Origin: Arthrobacter sp. B3I9
GTDB lineage: Bacteria > Actinomycetota > Actinomycetes > Actinomycetales > Micrococcaceae
NCBI RefSeq assembly: GCF_030816935.1
Contig: NZ_JAUSYO010000001.1
Location: 3,906,001-3,970,000 of the forward strand
Direction: 5' to 3'
DNA: 64,000 nucleotides
A model generated the notes under the pieces. It did not search any database, was not told where the DNA came from, and saw only the letters and a list, made by a program, of their open reading frames with translations. Made by a program: the position numbers and the translations under genes. Positions 42,873 through 51,932 of the stretch are shown one piece after another; position 1 is the first letter of the stretch; every line of letters begins with the position of its first letter.

Positions 42873-43169
42873 ATGATGACCAAAACCCTGTACGCCGAGT
42901 TCACCGTCAAACCCGGCAGTGAAGCCCGCGTGGCAGAAATGATGCTTGAACTGACCCGGCACGTCCGGCGGGAGCCGGGCAATGAGTTGTTCCTTCCCTA
43001 TACCCGCGAAGAGAATCCCCGGGAGTACTTTGTCTTCGAGGTCTACCGGGATGAAGCCGCCTTCCAGGAACACATAGGCGCCGATTACGGCGCCAGGTTC
43101 AACGAGGAACTGGCCCGCCACATCGAAGGTGACGGCTCGGAGCTGACCTGGCTCCTGCCGGTGGAATAG
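42873..43169 (+). CDS. ABM-domain protein, putative quinol monooxygenase-like
   Basis: A 98-residue ferredoxin-like fold protein of the antibiotic-biosynthesis-monooxygenase (ABM/YgiN) type: YAEFTVKPGSEARVAEMMLE, REPGNELFLPYTREENPREY and VFEVYRDEAAFQEHIGADY. Members oxidise quinols or other small molecules without cofactors, or simply bind them. AAAGGGA lies ahead of two consecutive ATGs (42873 and 42876). It follows the LacI gene by 53 bases and may be co-transcribed, although a link to fructan use is not obvious. Confidence 0.8.
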   Translation: MMTKTLYAEFTVKPGSEARVAEMMLELTRHVRREPGNELFLPYTREENPREYFVFEVYRDEAAFQEHIGADYGARFNEELARHIEGDGSELTWLLPVE

Positions 43170-43366
43170 CCATCAGCCCACGCCCTGCCACCGGATTCAT
43201 CGAAACGAAGCCTGAGCCCCCTTGGTAGGACCGTAAAGGAACCGCGTACCAGAAAAGACCCCTCCAGCAGTGCAGTCCAATGGTGGGGAATTTTCTGGTG
43301 CCTCGTCCCCGGCCCGGCACGCCTGCAACAGCAGTCAATAGTCGCCTCATCCGGTCGCCGAATCCG

Positions 43367-43396
43367 TTGACTTGTCTGACGGACATCACTTAGAGT
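43367..43396 (+). promoter_or_regulatory. Promoter of the GH32 gene
   Basis: TTGACT (43367-43372), 18 bases, TAGAGT (43391-43396). Transcription would start near 43403, immediately before the palindromic operator at 43407-43418. The leader to the ATG at 43455 is about 50 bases and contains AAGGG near 43440. Confidence 0.6.
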
Positions 43397-43406
43397 CCGA
43401 CGCACT

Positions 43407-43418
43407 GACAACGTTGTC
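43407..43418. promoter_or_regulatory. LacI-type operator at the GH32 gene, perfect palindrome
   Basis: GACAACGTTGTC is a perfect 12-base palindrome and differs from the two other operators at one base. It lies 10 bases downstream of the -10 box, an ideal position for repression. Confidence 0.72.
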
Positions 43419-43454
43419 TACGGAAGATACGCGCAACGAAGGGCGAACAAGCAG

Positions 43455-46079
43455 ATGAAGAAAATGACCACCCGCAGGACGCACGCCGTTTCTGCACTGA
43501 CACTCACGGGACTGACGCTGGCCTCGGCACTGGCGGGTTCCCTGCCGGCGTCTGCCGGGACAGGCCCCGGGGACGAACCCTACCGGCCAGCCATCCACTA
43601 CACGCCCGAAAAAAACTGGATGAACGATCCCAACGGACTCGTCTTCTATAAGGGCGTCTACCACATGTACTACCAGCACAATCCTTCCGGTAACACCTGG
43701 GGGAACATGTCTTGGGGCCATGCCATATCCAAGGACCTCGTCCATTGGGAGGAGCAGCCGCTGGCGATCTCCACCGACGTACAGGAGGATGTGTTTTCTG
43801 GCAGCATCGTCGTCGACAAAAACAACACTTCCGGACTCGGCACCGCAGAGAAACCCCCGCTGATCGCGATCTATACCAGCGCCTACAAGGACGCGTCCCC
43901 GCACCGTGGCCTCCAGGCGCAGTCACTGGCCTACAGCCTGGACGATGGACAGACCTGGACCAAATACTCCGGCAACCCTGTGCTGGACCGGAACTCCGCC
44001 AACTTCCGCGACCCCAAAGTGTTCTGGTACGACAACCCGGCCGGAGGCGGTTACTGGGTGATGACCGCTGTGGAAGCTACCGCGCACAAGGTTGTCCTGT
44101 ACAAGTCCGCCAACCTCAAGGACTGGACCGCGTTGAGCGAATTCGGCCCCGCCAACGCCACAGGCGGGCAATGGGAATGCCCTGACCTGTTCCCGCTGGC
44201 CGTGGACGGCGACAAGAACAACATCAAATGGGTCATGGTCGTCAACATCAACCCCGGCGGTGTGGCAGGCGGCTCCGCCGGCCAGTACTTCGTGGGTAAT
44301 TTTGACGGCACCACGTTCACCTCCGAAACCACCAAAGCCGTGGATACGCTTCCTGCCGGCAAGGTCCTGGCCGGATTCAACGACGGAACCTACAACGGCT
44401 GGACCGTCAACAACGAACCGGGCAACTGGAAGAACGGGCCCTTCGGTGACGCCCCCGCTTCCGGTGCCATTGCCGGCCAGAGCCCGGTGTCCGGATTCGA
44501 CGGCCCGGGCCTGATCAATTCCTTCAACGACGGTGACTGGCCGCTCGGGTCCATGCAGTCACCAACCTTTACGGTCTCCGACGACTATCTGAACTTCCTC
44601 GTGGGCGGCGGTAAACACCCGCGAGTTTCCGACAAGCTGGACAACACGCCACCCGAGGGTGAGCTCAAGTTCAACGGCTTCGAGGTTCCTGCAGGGACCA
44701 CGCTGGCCGACTCCGGCTGGACCGGAACCGGCGATCTGACACCTAACTTCCAGCCCGCTAGTAGTGGTGGGGACTTCTACATCGGGGCTAAGCGGATCAA
44801 CACCTTCGAGACCGGCACCGCACCGGGCGATGACCGGCAGGGCACCCTGACATCACCGGAATTCCCCATCACCAAAAAGTTCATGAGCATGCTGGTCGGC
44901 GGCGGCAACCGCTCCGCGGAGTCCGGACAGATCCTGGCCGTCCAGTTGCTCATCAACGGCAAAGTGGTCCGCTCCCTGGCAGGGGATAATTCCGGAGTCC
45001 TGAACTGGAAGGGCTGGGACGTTTCCGAATTCGCGGGACAGAATGCACAGTTGCGGGTCGTTGACCAAGCTACCGGCGGGTGGGGCCACCTGACCCTGGA
45101 CCACGTCATGCTCACCGACACGGCCGCTGTTCCCAGGTCGGATGAAGAAACCGTCAACCTAGTGGTCAACGGAAAGGTGGTCCGCACGGCCACAGGCAAC
45201 GACAGTGAATCGCTCGATTGGGCATCGTGGAATGTCAAAGAATTCGTTGGCCAACAGGCACAGATCAAAGTCGTCGACAACAACCGATTCGGCTGGGGGC
45301 ACATCCTCGCTGACCGGTTCATGGCGAGCTCCACAGCAGCGACAAGCCGACTGCAGTCCTATGACTGGCTGGACTACGGCCGTGACTATTACGCCACCGT
45401 ATCCATCGGCAACATGCCCGATAACAAGCGGATCATGCTTGGCTGGATGAACAACTGGGACTACGCCAACAACATCCCCACCAGCCCCTGGCGCAGCGCC
45501 ATGGCACTCCCCCGCGAGGTCGACCTGACGCAGACACCCGACGGCCCCCGCCTCACCCAAAGCGCCGTGAAGCAAACGGACAAACTCGCCGGAAAGGTCT
45601 CATACAAAGACAACAAGGGCGGCCCGATCCCCACAGGAACACACCAATTGCCGGCTGCCGCATCAGGCCAGGTCCAGAAAATCGACATCACCTTCGCCCC
45701 CGGTACCGCAACAAAATCCGGCATCACCGTCCTGGGCGACGGAAATTCATCCACCGTCATCGGCTACGACACCATGACCGGAAAGGCGTTCGTTGACCGG
45801 ACAAAGTCCGGCAACACCGCCTTCCACCCGGCGTTCGCTTCCATAGAAGACGCCCCCGTCACCTTGGACAAGAACGGCAACATCACCATGCGGGTCTACC
45901 TCGACCGATCCTCAGTGGAAGTGTTCGCCCAGAACGGTCTGAGGACCATCACGGACCAAGTCTTCCCAAACCCCGGCGCCGACAAAATGACCCTCTTCGC
46001 CGAAGGCGGAACCGCACAGCTAAACTCGCTTACCGTTACACCGCTGGACAAGGCAATGTTCCTCCCCGAAAAGAAGTAA
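43455..46079 (+). CDS. Secreted GH32 fructan hydrolase (levanase/inulinase type)
   Basis: An 874-residue exported glycoside hydrolase family 32 enzyme. A Sec signal peptide (TTRRTHAVSALTLTGLTLAS...LPASA) is followed by the five-blade propeller with WMNDPNG at residues 55-61 (nucleophile Asp58), FRDP near 184 and ECPD with acid/base Glu241. Residues about 290-630 are a long insertion inside the catalytic domain that holds two related units (LLINGKVVRSLAGDNSGVLN; LVVNGKVVRTATGNDSESLD). The propeller then resumes at DYGRDYYATVSIGN and the beta-sandwich ends the protein. Levan, inulin or sucrose are likely substrates. No sortase or anchor signal is seen. A LacI-type operator covers its promoter. 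Confidence 0.9.
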   Translation: MKKMTTRRTHAVSALTLTGLTLASALAGSLPASAGTGPGDEPYRPAIHYTPEKNWMNDPNGLVFYKGVYHMYYQHNPSGNTWGNMSWGHAISKDLVHWEEQPLAISTDVQEDVFSGSIVVDKNNTSGLGTAEKPPLIAIYTSAYKDASPHRGLQAQSLAYSLDDGQTWTKYSGNPVLDRNSANFRDPKVFWYDNPAGGGYWVMTAVEATAHKVVLYKSANLKDWTALSEFGPANATGGQWECPDLFPLAVDGDKNNIKWVMVVNINPGGVAGGSAGQYFVGNFDGTTFTSETTKAVDTLPAGKVLAGFNDGTYNGWTVNNEPGNWKNGPFGDAPASGAIAGQSPVSGFDGPGLINSFNDGDWPLGSMQSPTFTVSDDYLNFLVGGGKHPRVSDKLDNTPPEGELKFNGFEVPAGTTLADSGWTGTGDLTPNFQPASSGGDFYIGAKRINTFETGTAPGDDRQGTLTSPEFPITKKFMSMLVGGGNRSAESGQILAVQLLINGKVVRSLAGDNSGVLNWKGWDVSEFAGQNAQLRVVDQATGGWGHLTLDHVMLTDTAAVPRSDEETVNLVVNGKVVRTATGNDSESLDWASWNVKEFVGQQAQIKVVDNNRFGWGHILADRFMASSTAATSRLQSYDWLDYGRDYYATVSIGNMPDNKRIMLGWMNNWDYANNIPTSPWRSAMALPREVDLTQTPDGPRLTQSAVKQTDKLAGKVSYKDNKGGPIPTGTHQLPAAASGQVQKIDITFAPGTATKSGITVLGDGNSSTVIGYDTMTGKAFVDRTKSGNTAFHPAFASIEDAPVTLDKNGNITMRVYLDRSSVEVFAQNGLRTITDQVFPNPGADKMTLFAEGGTAQLNSLTVTPLDKAMFLPEKK

Positions 46080-46117
46080 CCCTAACCGCGGTATGGCCTG
46101 CTCCCCGGGGAGCTGGA

Positions 46118-46166
46118 GCTGAAGGGATTGAGCTCGGTATGGCCGGGCTCAGTCCCTTCGGCTTTT
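46118..46166 (+). terminator. Rho-independent terminator of the GH32 gene
   Basis: GCTGAAGGGATTGAGC (46118-46133) pairs with GCTCAGTCCCTTCGGC (46147-46162), a 16-bp stem with two G-U pairs, followed by TTTT. Confidence 0.85.
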
Positions 46167-46257
46167 CCATTCGGCGGTGATTGCATTGGGCGCTTGATCC
46201 GGGAGAACCCGGCGCCCGGTCCGCCGCTTTACTGACAGATCGCGCTAAAGTGTCCGT

Positions 46258-46932
46258 ATGCCCAGGATTTCGGCCGCGAGCAACGCCGCCCAACGTGCCG
46301 AGACCCAACGCCGCATTCTGACCGCGTTCGGGGAGTTGCTGTTCACGCACGGCCTGCCCGGCCTGACGATGACCGATGTTGCCCGGCATGCCAGGATCGG
46401 CCGAACCGCCGTCTACAACTACTACGCGGACATTGAAGAGCTCCTGATCGCCTACGCCCTGGAGGAGACGGAGCGGTTCCTGGTAGACCTCCGGGGCTCG
46501 CTGGACTCGCTGGAAAACCCAGTGGAGCGGCTGGCCCTGTACGTCCGCGCGCAGGTGGCGGACCTCAGCCGCCGCCATCTCCCGCCCGGCCCGGCCATGG
46601 GCGCGGTGCTCTCGCCGGCGTCGTTCGCGAAGCTCGCGGTCCATGTCGGTGAGCTGAGCCTCCTGCTGGAAGGCATCTTGCGCGAAGGGATGGCCCAGGG
46701 CTACCTGCCCGAGGCGGACATCGCCCAGCTGGCTCAGCTGATCCACGGCACGCTGTCCTCCAGCGCTGCCCGGGGGGACGGCGCCGGCAACGGCACGGGC
46801 GGCGGCACGGGCCACGGCCTGGGCCAAGACCCAGCCGTCGAGGCACGGATCCAGCGGACCGTCCTGTTCATCCAGCTCGGCGCCGGGGCCCGGTTCGACG
46901 ACGCCGGCAGGCCTGTCCGGGTCGACGTCTAG
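46258..46932 (+). CDS. TetR-family transcriptional regulator
   Basis: A 224-residue TetR regulator. The N-terminal helix-turn-helix is complete (RRILTAFGELLFTHGLPGLTMTDVARHARIGRTAVYNYYADIEEL, seen in parts as TMTDVARHARIGRTAVYNYY). The C-terminal ligand-binding helices are interrupted near residue 180 by a glycine-rich stretch, GDGAGNGTGGGTGHGLG. The target is unknown. TAAAGT ends 6 bases before the ATG, so it is likely leaderless. Its stop abuts the stop of the convergent LytR_C gene. Confidence 0.85.
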   Translation: MPRISAASNAAQRAETQRRILTAFGELLFTHGLPGLTMTDVARHARIGRTAVYNYYADIEELLIAYALEETERFLVDLRGSLDSLENPVERLALYVRAQVADLSRRHLPPGPAMGAVLSPASFAKLAVHVGELSLLLEGILREGMAQGYLPEADIAQLAQLIHGTLSSSAARGDGAGNGTGGGTGHGLGQDPAVEARIQRTVLFIQLGAGARFDDAGRPVRVDV

Positions 46933-47607
46933 CTAGCCGGCCGGCTGCGAAGCGGGCGCGGCCGGCCGGACAGAGTCATCGGGGATCCGCCGATCTTCGG
47001 GCTGGCACTTGAGTTTCCCCGGCGTCTGGTCCACCAGTTCCGGCTTGGCCAGTCCGAGGAAGTCGTTGGACAGGATGACGTCGACGCTGGGGTCCGTGCG
47101 TCCGTCCTGCACGTATTCCGAGCCCAGCAGGTTCCGCTGCACCGTGAACGCGGCGGGCTGCCCGGCGGCACCGGAGACGATCAGGGCTACGCCCCGGTAG
47201 CCCGACGCGGCGTTGTCGACCGTTCCGACGGCGAACTTCCGGGCGACCAGTTCATCGGCCACGCTCCGCGCCAGGCCGGGCCGGTTGGTGGCATTGAAGA
47301 CATTCAGGTTGATTTTTTCGGGCGGTACATAGTCATATGTGGCGTCCGGGCATGGCGGCGCAGCAGCGACGCTCCGCTCCGGCGTCTGAAGCGTGATCCG
47401 GCCGTTCATGATTGCCATGGCGACGATGATCCCGGCGGTAATGAGGCAGATGAGAACCGCAAGTACGGCGCCGTGCAGAATGCGCCGGCGCCGCCGGAGA
47501 GGATTGTTCTGGACGTCGTCTTCTCCGACGAAGGTGGCCCGGAGTTCAGGCCCTGTGATGACGCGGTGCCCGTGGAGGGCCGTGACGTCTTTCGGCTTTC
47601 TAGCCAT
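46933..47607 (-). CDS. LytR C-terminal domain membrane protein
   Basis: A 224-residue protein with a basic cytoplasmic N-terminus, one membrane helix at about residues 45-67 (HGAVLAVLICLITAGIIVAMAI) and an external LytR_C domain (INLNVFNATNRPGLARSVADEL, VALIVSGAAGQPAAFTVQRNL). LytR_C domains are linked to cell-envelope LCP phosphotransferases, but this protein lacks the LCP catalytic domain. The start overlaps the stop of the small gene upstream by 8 bases, so the two form a coupled pair widely seen, as I recall, in Micrococcales. Confidence 0.85.
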   Translation of the reverse strand: MARKPKDVTALHGHRVITGPELRATFVGEDDVQNNPLRRRRRILHGAVLAVLICLITAGIIVAMAIMNGRITLQTPERSVAAAPPCPDATYDYVPPEKINLNVFNATNRPGLARSVADELVARKFAVGTVDNAASGYRGVALIVSGAAGQPAAFTVQRNLLGSEYVQDGRTDPSVDVILSNDFLGLAKPELVDQTPGKLKCQPEDRRIPDDSVRPAAPASQPAG

Positions 47608-47899
47608 CTATTACCAGTACGCGGGCGTGGATGGCGGTGCGCTGGTGAAGGGCCGTCCGCACGGCACGGTGCAGTCCGTCCTCCAGGTACAGCACGCCCT
47701 TGTACTCAACGACGTGCGGGAAAAGGTCGCCGAAAAAGGTGGAGTCCTCGGCCAGCAGGGCCTCGAGGTCAAGGGTCCGTTTGGTGGTCACCAGCTCATC
47801 CAGCCGGACCGGGCGCGGGGGCAGGGCGGCCCAGTCTTTGGGCGTGTTGTAACCATGGTCGGGGTACGGGCGTCCCTCGCCCACAGCTTTGAATATCAC
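47600..47899 (-). CDS. Small conserved protein with ParB-like DGLHR motif
   Basis: A 99-residue protein, start GTG at 47899. The end reads VVEYKGVLYLEDGLHRAVRTALHQRTAIHARVLVI, and the DGLHR segment resembles the DGHHR core of ParB/sulfiredoxin-like folds. I recall similar proteins being labelled VapB-type antitoxins in automatic annotation, but no toxin gene is adjacent and the fold argues against that label. TAGGCT (complement of 47906-47911) lies 6 bases before the GTG, so it looks leaderless. It is translationally coupled to the LytR_C gene. Confidence 0.7.
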   Translation of the reverse strand: MIFKAVGEGRPYPDHGYNTPKDWAALPPRPVRLDELVTTKRTLDLEALLAEDSTFFGDLFPHVVEYKGVLYLEDGLHRAVRTALHQRTAIHARVLVIDG

Positions 47900-48075
47900 C
47901 CTGCAAGCCTATGGAACTTGGGCGGGCAAAGGAATCCAGGACCGCGGGAGGAGTCAGGTTGTGGCCAAACGGTGACCAACGTCACTCCGGCTGTTCCGGC
48001 CTGTCCCGGCCGCCCGTTCCGTCATGTAGGTCGGCCGGACATGCCGCGGAGCCGTTCCGCTGACAGAATGGGGCA

Positions 48076-48990
48076 ATGACTGCACTCCAGACGACGGCTG
48101 CCCCCGCGCTGACTTCTCCCCCGCTGGCCCTGTTGCTCGACGTCGACGGGCCGGTCGCAAGCCCCGTGACGCGCAACGTGCAGCCAGGAATTATCGCGGA
48201 CCTGCTGGCGCTGGCAGCGTCAGGCATTCCGGTCGTCTTCAATACCGGACGCTCGGACACTTTCATCCGTGAGCAGGTGATGGGGCCGATGATCGCCGCC
48301 GGAATGCCGGCCGGAGTCCTCGTCCACGCGATCTGTGAAAAGGGCGCGGTGTGGTTCAGCTATACCGCCGAAGGCCCCGGCCCCATCCACGTGGACAGGG
48401 AACTCGCCATGCCGCCGGCCTTTGGTGACGACGTGCGCCGCCTTGTGGCGGAAGACTATGCCTCCCACATGTTCTTCGATGAAACGAAGCGGGCAATGGT
48501 CTCCGTGGAACAGCACGTCAGCGTGGACAATTCCGAATACCGCGCGGAGCAGGAACTGTTCGACGCCGACGCGATGGTACTGATGGGGCGGCACGGTCTT
48601 GGTGTGGTGCGGCTGGACCACCATGCACCGAACTCGGACGACCAGATCGATTACCGGGTGGATCCCACCATCATCTCCACGGACATCGAGTCCGTCCGGC
48701 TGGGTAAGGACCTGGGCGCGAGCCGGGCCGTGGAGCTGCTCGCTGCACAGGGCATCACCCCGCAGGCGTGGCGCACCGTGGGCGATTCCCGCACCGACTA
48801 CGCCATGGCCGACTGGCTCCACCACAACGACCATCCGGTGAAGCATGTGGATGTCCGCCCGGCCGACGGTATTCCGGTCAAGCCGTATGAGGTGCTGACG
48901 GCGGCAGACCTGGGCCTGGGCGGGGATGTCATCCACGACGACGCCGGGGCGGCCTTCCTGCAAAGCTGGCGGTCCGCGCTGGCCGGCTGA
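48076..48990 (+). CDS. HAD-superfamily-like hydrolase
   Basis: A 304-residue protein with HAD-type motifs: motif I LLDVDGPVASP near residue 20 (Asp nucleophile and Asp+2), motif II NTGRSD near residue 55, and motif IV VGDSRTDYAMADWL near residue 235. A cap-like region fills residues 75-200. This points to a Cof/SPP-like phosphatase, with sugar phosphates as possible substrates. CAGAAT lies 6 bases before the ATG and no ribosome binding site is present. A small GC hairpin at 49027-49044 follows. Confidence 0.75.
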   Translation: MTALQTTAAPALTSPPLALLLDVDGPVASPVTRNVQPGIIADLLALAASGIPVVFNTGRSDTFIREQVMGPMIAAGMPAGVLVHAICEKGAVWFSYTAEGPGPIHVDRELAMPPAFGDDVRRLVAEDYASHMFFDETKRAMVSVEQHVSVDNSEYRAEQELFDADAMVLMGRHGLGVVRLDHHAPNSDDQIDYRVDPTIISTDIESVRLGKDLGASRAVELLAAQGITPQAWRTVGDSRTDYAMADWLHHNDHPVKHVDVRPADGIPVKPYEVLTAADLGLGGDVIHDDAGAAFLQSWRSALAG

Positions 48991-49026
48991 GTCCGGCGCC
49001 GATTGGGTCATCGCCGGCTGGGTCGC

Positions 49027-49044
49027 GCGGCGCTCCCGCGCCGC
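49027..49044 (+). terminator. GC-rich hairpin after the HAD-like gene
   Basis: GCGGCGC, TCCC, GCGCCGC forms a 7-bp stem 36 bases after the stop codon. No U-run follows, so this is a weak candidate. Confidence 0.4.
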
Positions 49045-49180
49045 TGTGGTCCCGCGCCGCCTAAGTCCCGCATCGCTCCCGTAGTGACGGGATGTTGCGG
49101 GCCGATTTTAGGCCCCGCGTTATCATGCAGGTAAGTACACGTTCACGCACAGAAGCCGGAGAATCAACATTTCAGAAGCA

Positions 49181-50759
49181 GTGGTCCAGGATGAGATTTA
49201 TTACGGCAGCCAGGCATCCGTCGACGCACATGAAGAGGTCACCTCCGCTGCGGCCGTCGCCAGATTCCGGACCCGCTCTGACGTAGTACGCCGGCGTGGC
49301 CGGTATGCGCTGATCAACGAAAACCGCACGCCCTACCAGGCCATGGTCGAAGACCTGCTCTTTGTCCGCGCTGTGCTCGCTGCCGCGGGCCTGGACTACC
49401 TGCTGGTCCGCGGCAACAACGACCGCCCGGTGATCGCCGTCGACTGGAAGAACCGCAAGGAGCTCCGCGACGCACTGGTGGAGGCCTGCCGGGACGAGCC
49501 CTTCTATTCAATGAGCGTCGACGCGAAGAAGAAGTCATCGGTGCTCGTGGCCGACGGTGAACTCTCCCCCAACCGCCAATCCCGGATCTTCCGGCTCTAC
49601 CGTCCACGGGTCGAGCCCACGGGCGGCTTCGAGTTCGGGGCCTCCGCCGGCGTCCAGCTTGAACTCTGGAGCTTCGAAGGCGACCAACTGATCCTCCCGA
49701 TTGAAAACTCGCTGACCCGCCGGACGCTCCTCGCCCAGGACGCCGTCCGCGGCACCGTGGAGCGGTACGGCCACACCTGGCCCACCATTGAAAACATGTT
49801 CGCGGACCACGCCAGCGACATCAGTTTCGATATCGACCTGGTCTTCTCCTGGGTGGACGGCAGCTCTCCCGAGTACATCGCCGCGCGCCGAGCCCGGATG
49901 GCCGGCGTCGTCGTCGGTGAAGGCGATGACCATGAGGCCCGGTTCCGGCAGATCAATGAGCTCAAGTACCGCCCTGCGCTCGGTGTACATGTTCGCGCCC
50001 TGGATCCGCCGGATCTTCATCGCCACGGACTCCCGCGCGCCGTCCTGGCTGGCGGACCACCCGAGTGTCACGATCGTCCGCAGCGAGGAGTTCTTCGCCG
50101 ACCCCTCCGTGCTGCCCACGCACAATTCACAGGCAGTTGAGTGCCAGCTCCACCATATCGAAGGCCTCTCCGAGCACTTCCTGTACTCCAATGACGACAT
50201 GTTCTTCGGACGGGCCGTCTCGCCGGACCTGTTCTTCACTCCCGGGGGCATCACCAAGTTCATCGAGGCGGAAACCAGGATCGGCCTGGGCGAAAACGAC
50301 GCGGAGCGCAGCGGGTTTGAGAACGCCGCACGGGTGAACCGCAAACTCCTCTGGGACCGGTTCGGCCGGATCACCACACGGCACCTCGAGCACACCGCAG
50401 CGCCCCTTCGCCGCAGCGTCGCTGCCCAGATGGAACAGGAGTTCCCGGCGGAGTTCGCCAAGACGGCCGCCAGCACTTTCCGCGCGGCGGACAACATCTC
50501 GGTGACCAACTCGTTCTACCACTACTACGCGCTGCTGACCGGCCGCGCCGTCACCCAGACGGCAGCGAGGGTGCGGTACGTGGACACCACGGCACGCGCC
50601 GGACTCAACTACCTGCCCAAGCTGCTGGCCAAGCGGAACATGGATTTCTTCTGCCTGAATGACGGCAGCTTCCCGGAGGTCCCCGCGGAGGAACGCGCCG
50701 AGGTGGTGACAGACTTCCTGGAAAAGTACTACCCGATCAAGGCGCCCTGGGAAAAGTAG
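49181..50759 (+). pseudogene. Stealth-family sugar-phosphate transferase, interrupted by a +1 frameshift
   Basis: The gene reads in one frame from 49181 to about 49969 and continues in another from 49971 to the stop at 50757-50759. The joint falls inside conserved region 2: NELKY in the first frame must join ALRSVYMFAPWIRRIFIATD in the second, so one extra C at 49969-49970 breaks it. Together the halves give about 525 residues with Stealth regions CR1 (IDLVFSWVDGSSPEY), CR2, CR3 (ECQLHHIEGLSEHFLYSNDDMFFG) and CR4 (NISVTNSFYHYYAL). Such enzymes transfer hexose-1-phosphate in exopolysaccharide or teichoic-acid-like polymer synthesis. The rest of both frames is intact, so this is a very recent lesion or a sequencing error. 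Translation may begin at the GTG 49181 or upstream. Confidence 0.85.
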
Positions 50760-50765
50760 AACGGC

Positions 50766-51707
50766 TTACTTGCGGGAGGACATCCGGCTGCGGTCCGGCA
50801 CCCGGGCCGGGTCTTCCAGCCTGGCCTGCCGCGGGATCCTGATTCCCGCCGCTGAAAGCCGCCGCTGCGTCTCCTCTGCGGTGACCCGTTCGCCCACGGT
50901 GGGAGAGTCACCCAGAAGCACCACGGAGTGCACAATCGTGTGTTCGTAGACGTGGACCAGATTGAAGGCCTGGCCGCCGTCGCGCCCGCGGGTTCCACCC
51001 ACACGCACGTTCAGGTCCTGCGTGTAGCAGGTTGCGGACGCAACGGACACCGGGATGCCAGCGAAGCTCGCCGTCGTCGAGTAGTGCAGGTGGCCGCCGA
51101 GGATAGTGCGCACATCCGAGTTCCGCAGCACCCCGGCGAGCGCCGCCTGGCCGCGGAGTTCCACCAGTACGGCGAGATCCAGCACGGACGGCACCGGAGG
51201 GTGGTGCAGGGCGAGGATGGTCCCGTCGGGGGCAGGTGTTTCCAGTTCCGTGGCCAGCCATTCCAGCTGTGCCGGGCTGAGTTCACCGTGGTGGAATCCC
51301 GGGACTGACGTGTCCAGGGTAATGATCCGCAGCCCGTTGATGAAATAGCTGCGGTCCACCGGGGCGTCATCAGCGGGCTCGCCCAACAGTCCGGCGCGGA
51401 AGTTGGCGCGGTTGTCGTGGTTCCCCATCGCCCAGATGACTTTGGCGCCCATGGCCCGGCACGCGGGCTCCACAATGTCCCGCAGTTTGGTGTAGGCCTC
51501 AGGCTCGCCACGGTCCGCCAGGTCGCCGGTGAAAATCACCGCCTCGGGCCGCGCGCCGGACGCGCGGACTTCGTCGAAGAGCTGTTGGAGCAGCGCGTCG
51601 CTGTCGACCACGCCATGCAGGCGCTCCGGACCTCCCAGCAGGTGGGAGTCGCTCAGGTGGAGTAGGAAATGACGTGGCCGCGGGTGTTCGGCCTCGATGA
51701 GCTCCAT
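50766..51707 (-). CDS. Metallophosphoesterase, cyclic-nucleotide phosphodiesterase-like
   Basis: A 313-residue calcineurin-like phosphoesterase of the class III (CpdA-like) group, which hydrolyses 3',5'-cAMP or similar phosphodiesters with two metals. All ligand motifs are present: LSDSHL near 20, FTGDLADRG near 60, GNHDNR near 95, LHHPPVP near 170 and GGHLHYS near 210. It has a 40-residue basic C-terminal tail ([20 protein letters not shown]). AGGAAGG precedes the ATG. It is convergent with the Stealth gene, with only 6 bases between their stops. Confidence 0.87.
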   Translation of the reverse strand: MELIEAEHPRPRHFLLHLSDSHLLGGPERLHGVVDSDALLQQLFDEVRASGARPEAVIFTGDLADRGEPEAYTKLRDIVEPACRAMGAKVIWAMGNHDNRANFRAGLLGEPADDAPVDRSYFINGLRIITLDTSVPGFHHGELSPAQLEWLATELETPAPDGTILALHHPPVPSVLDLAVLVELRGQAALAGVLRNSDVRTILGGHLHYSTTASFAGIPVSVASATCYTQDLNVRVGGTRGRDGGQAFNLVHVYEHTIVHSVVLLGDSPTVGERVTAEETQRRLSAAGIRIPRQARLEDPARVPDRSRMSSRK

Positions 51708-51932
51708 TGCAACCTTCCTGGTTGGGTGGAAGCGGTGCCTCCAGTGTCCCTCTCAGTTAGGTCCATCCAACCAGACATTGGGCAAACAATGGGCAAATGA
51801 CAGCAGGCTTATTAAAAAAATCGGCGTTAAGGCTGTTCCGTCGGGAGCGGACCGCGGGGCCCGGCACGCCGTGGGCACCGCCCGGATCCCGCCGCTGCGG
51901 AGATCGGACGGTGCCCCGGAATGCAGCCGTGG

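Noticed and set aside
47600..47899. VapB antitoxin of a toxin-antitoxin module
   Set aside because: No toxin gene lies next to it; its partner is a LytR_C membrane protein and the DGLHR motif points to another fold.
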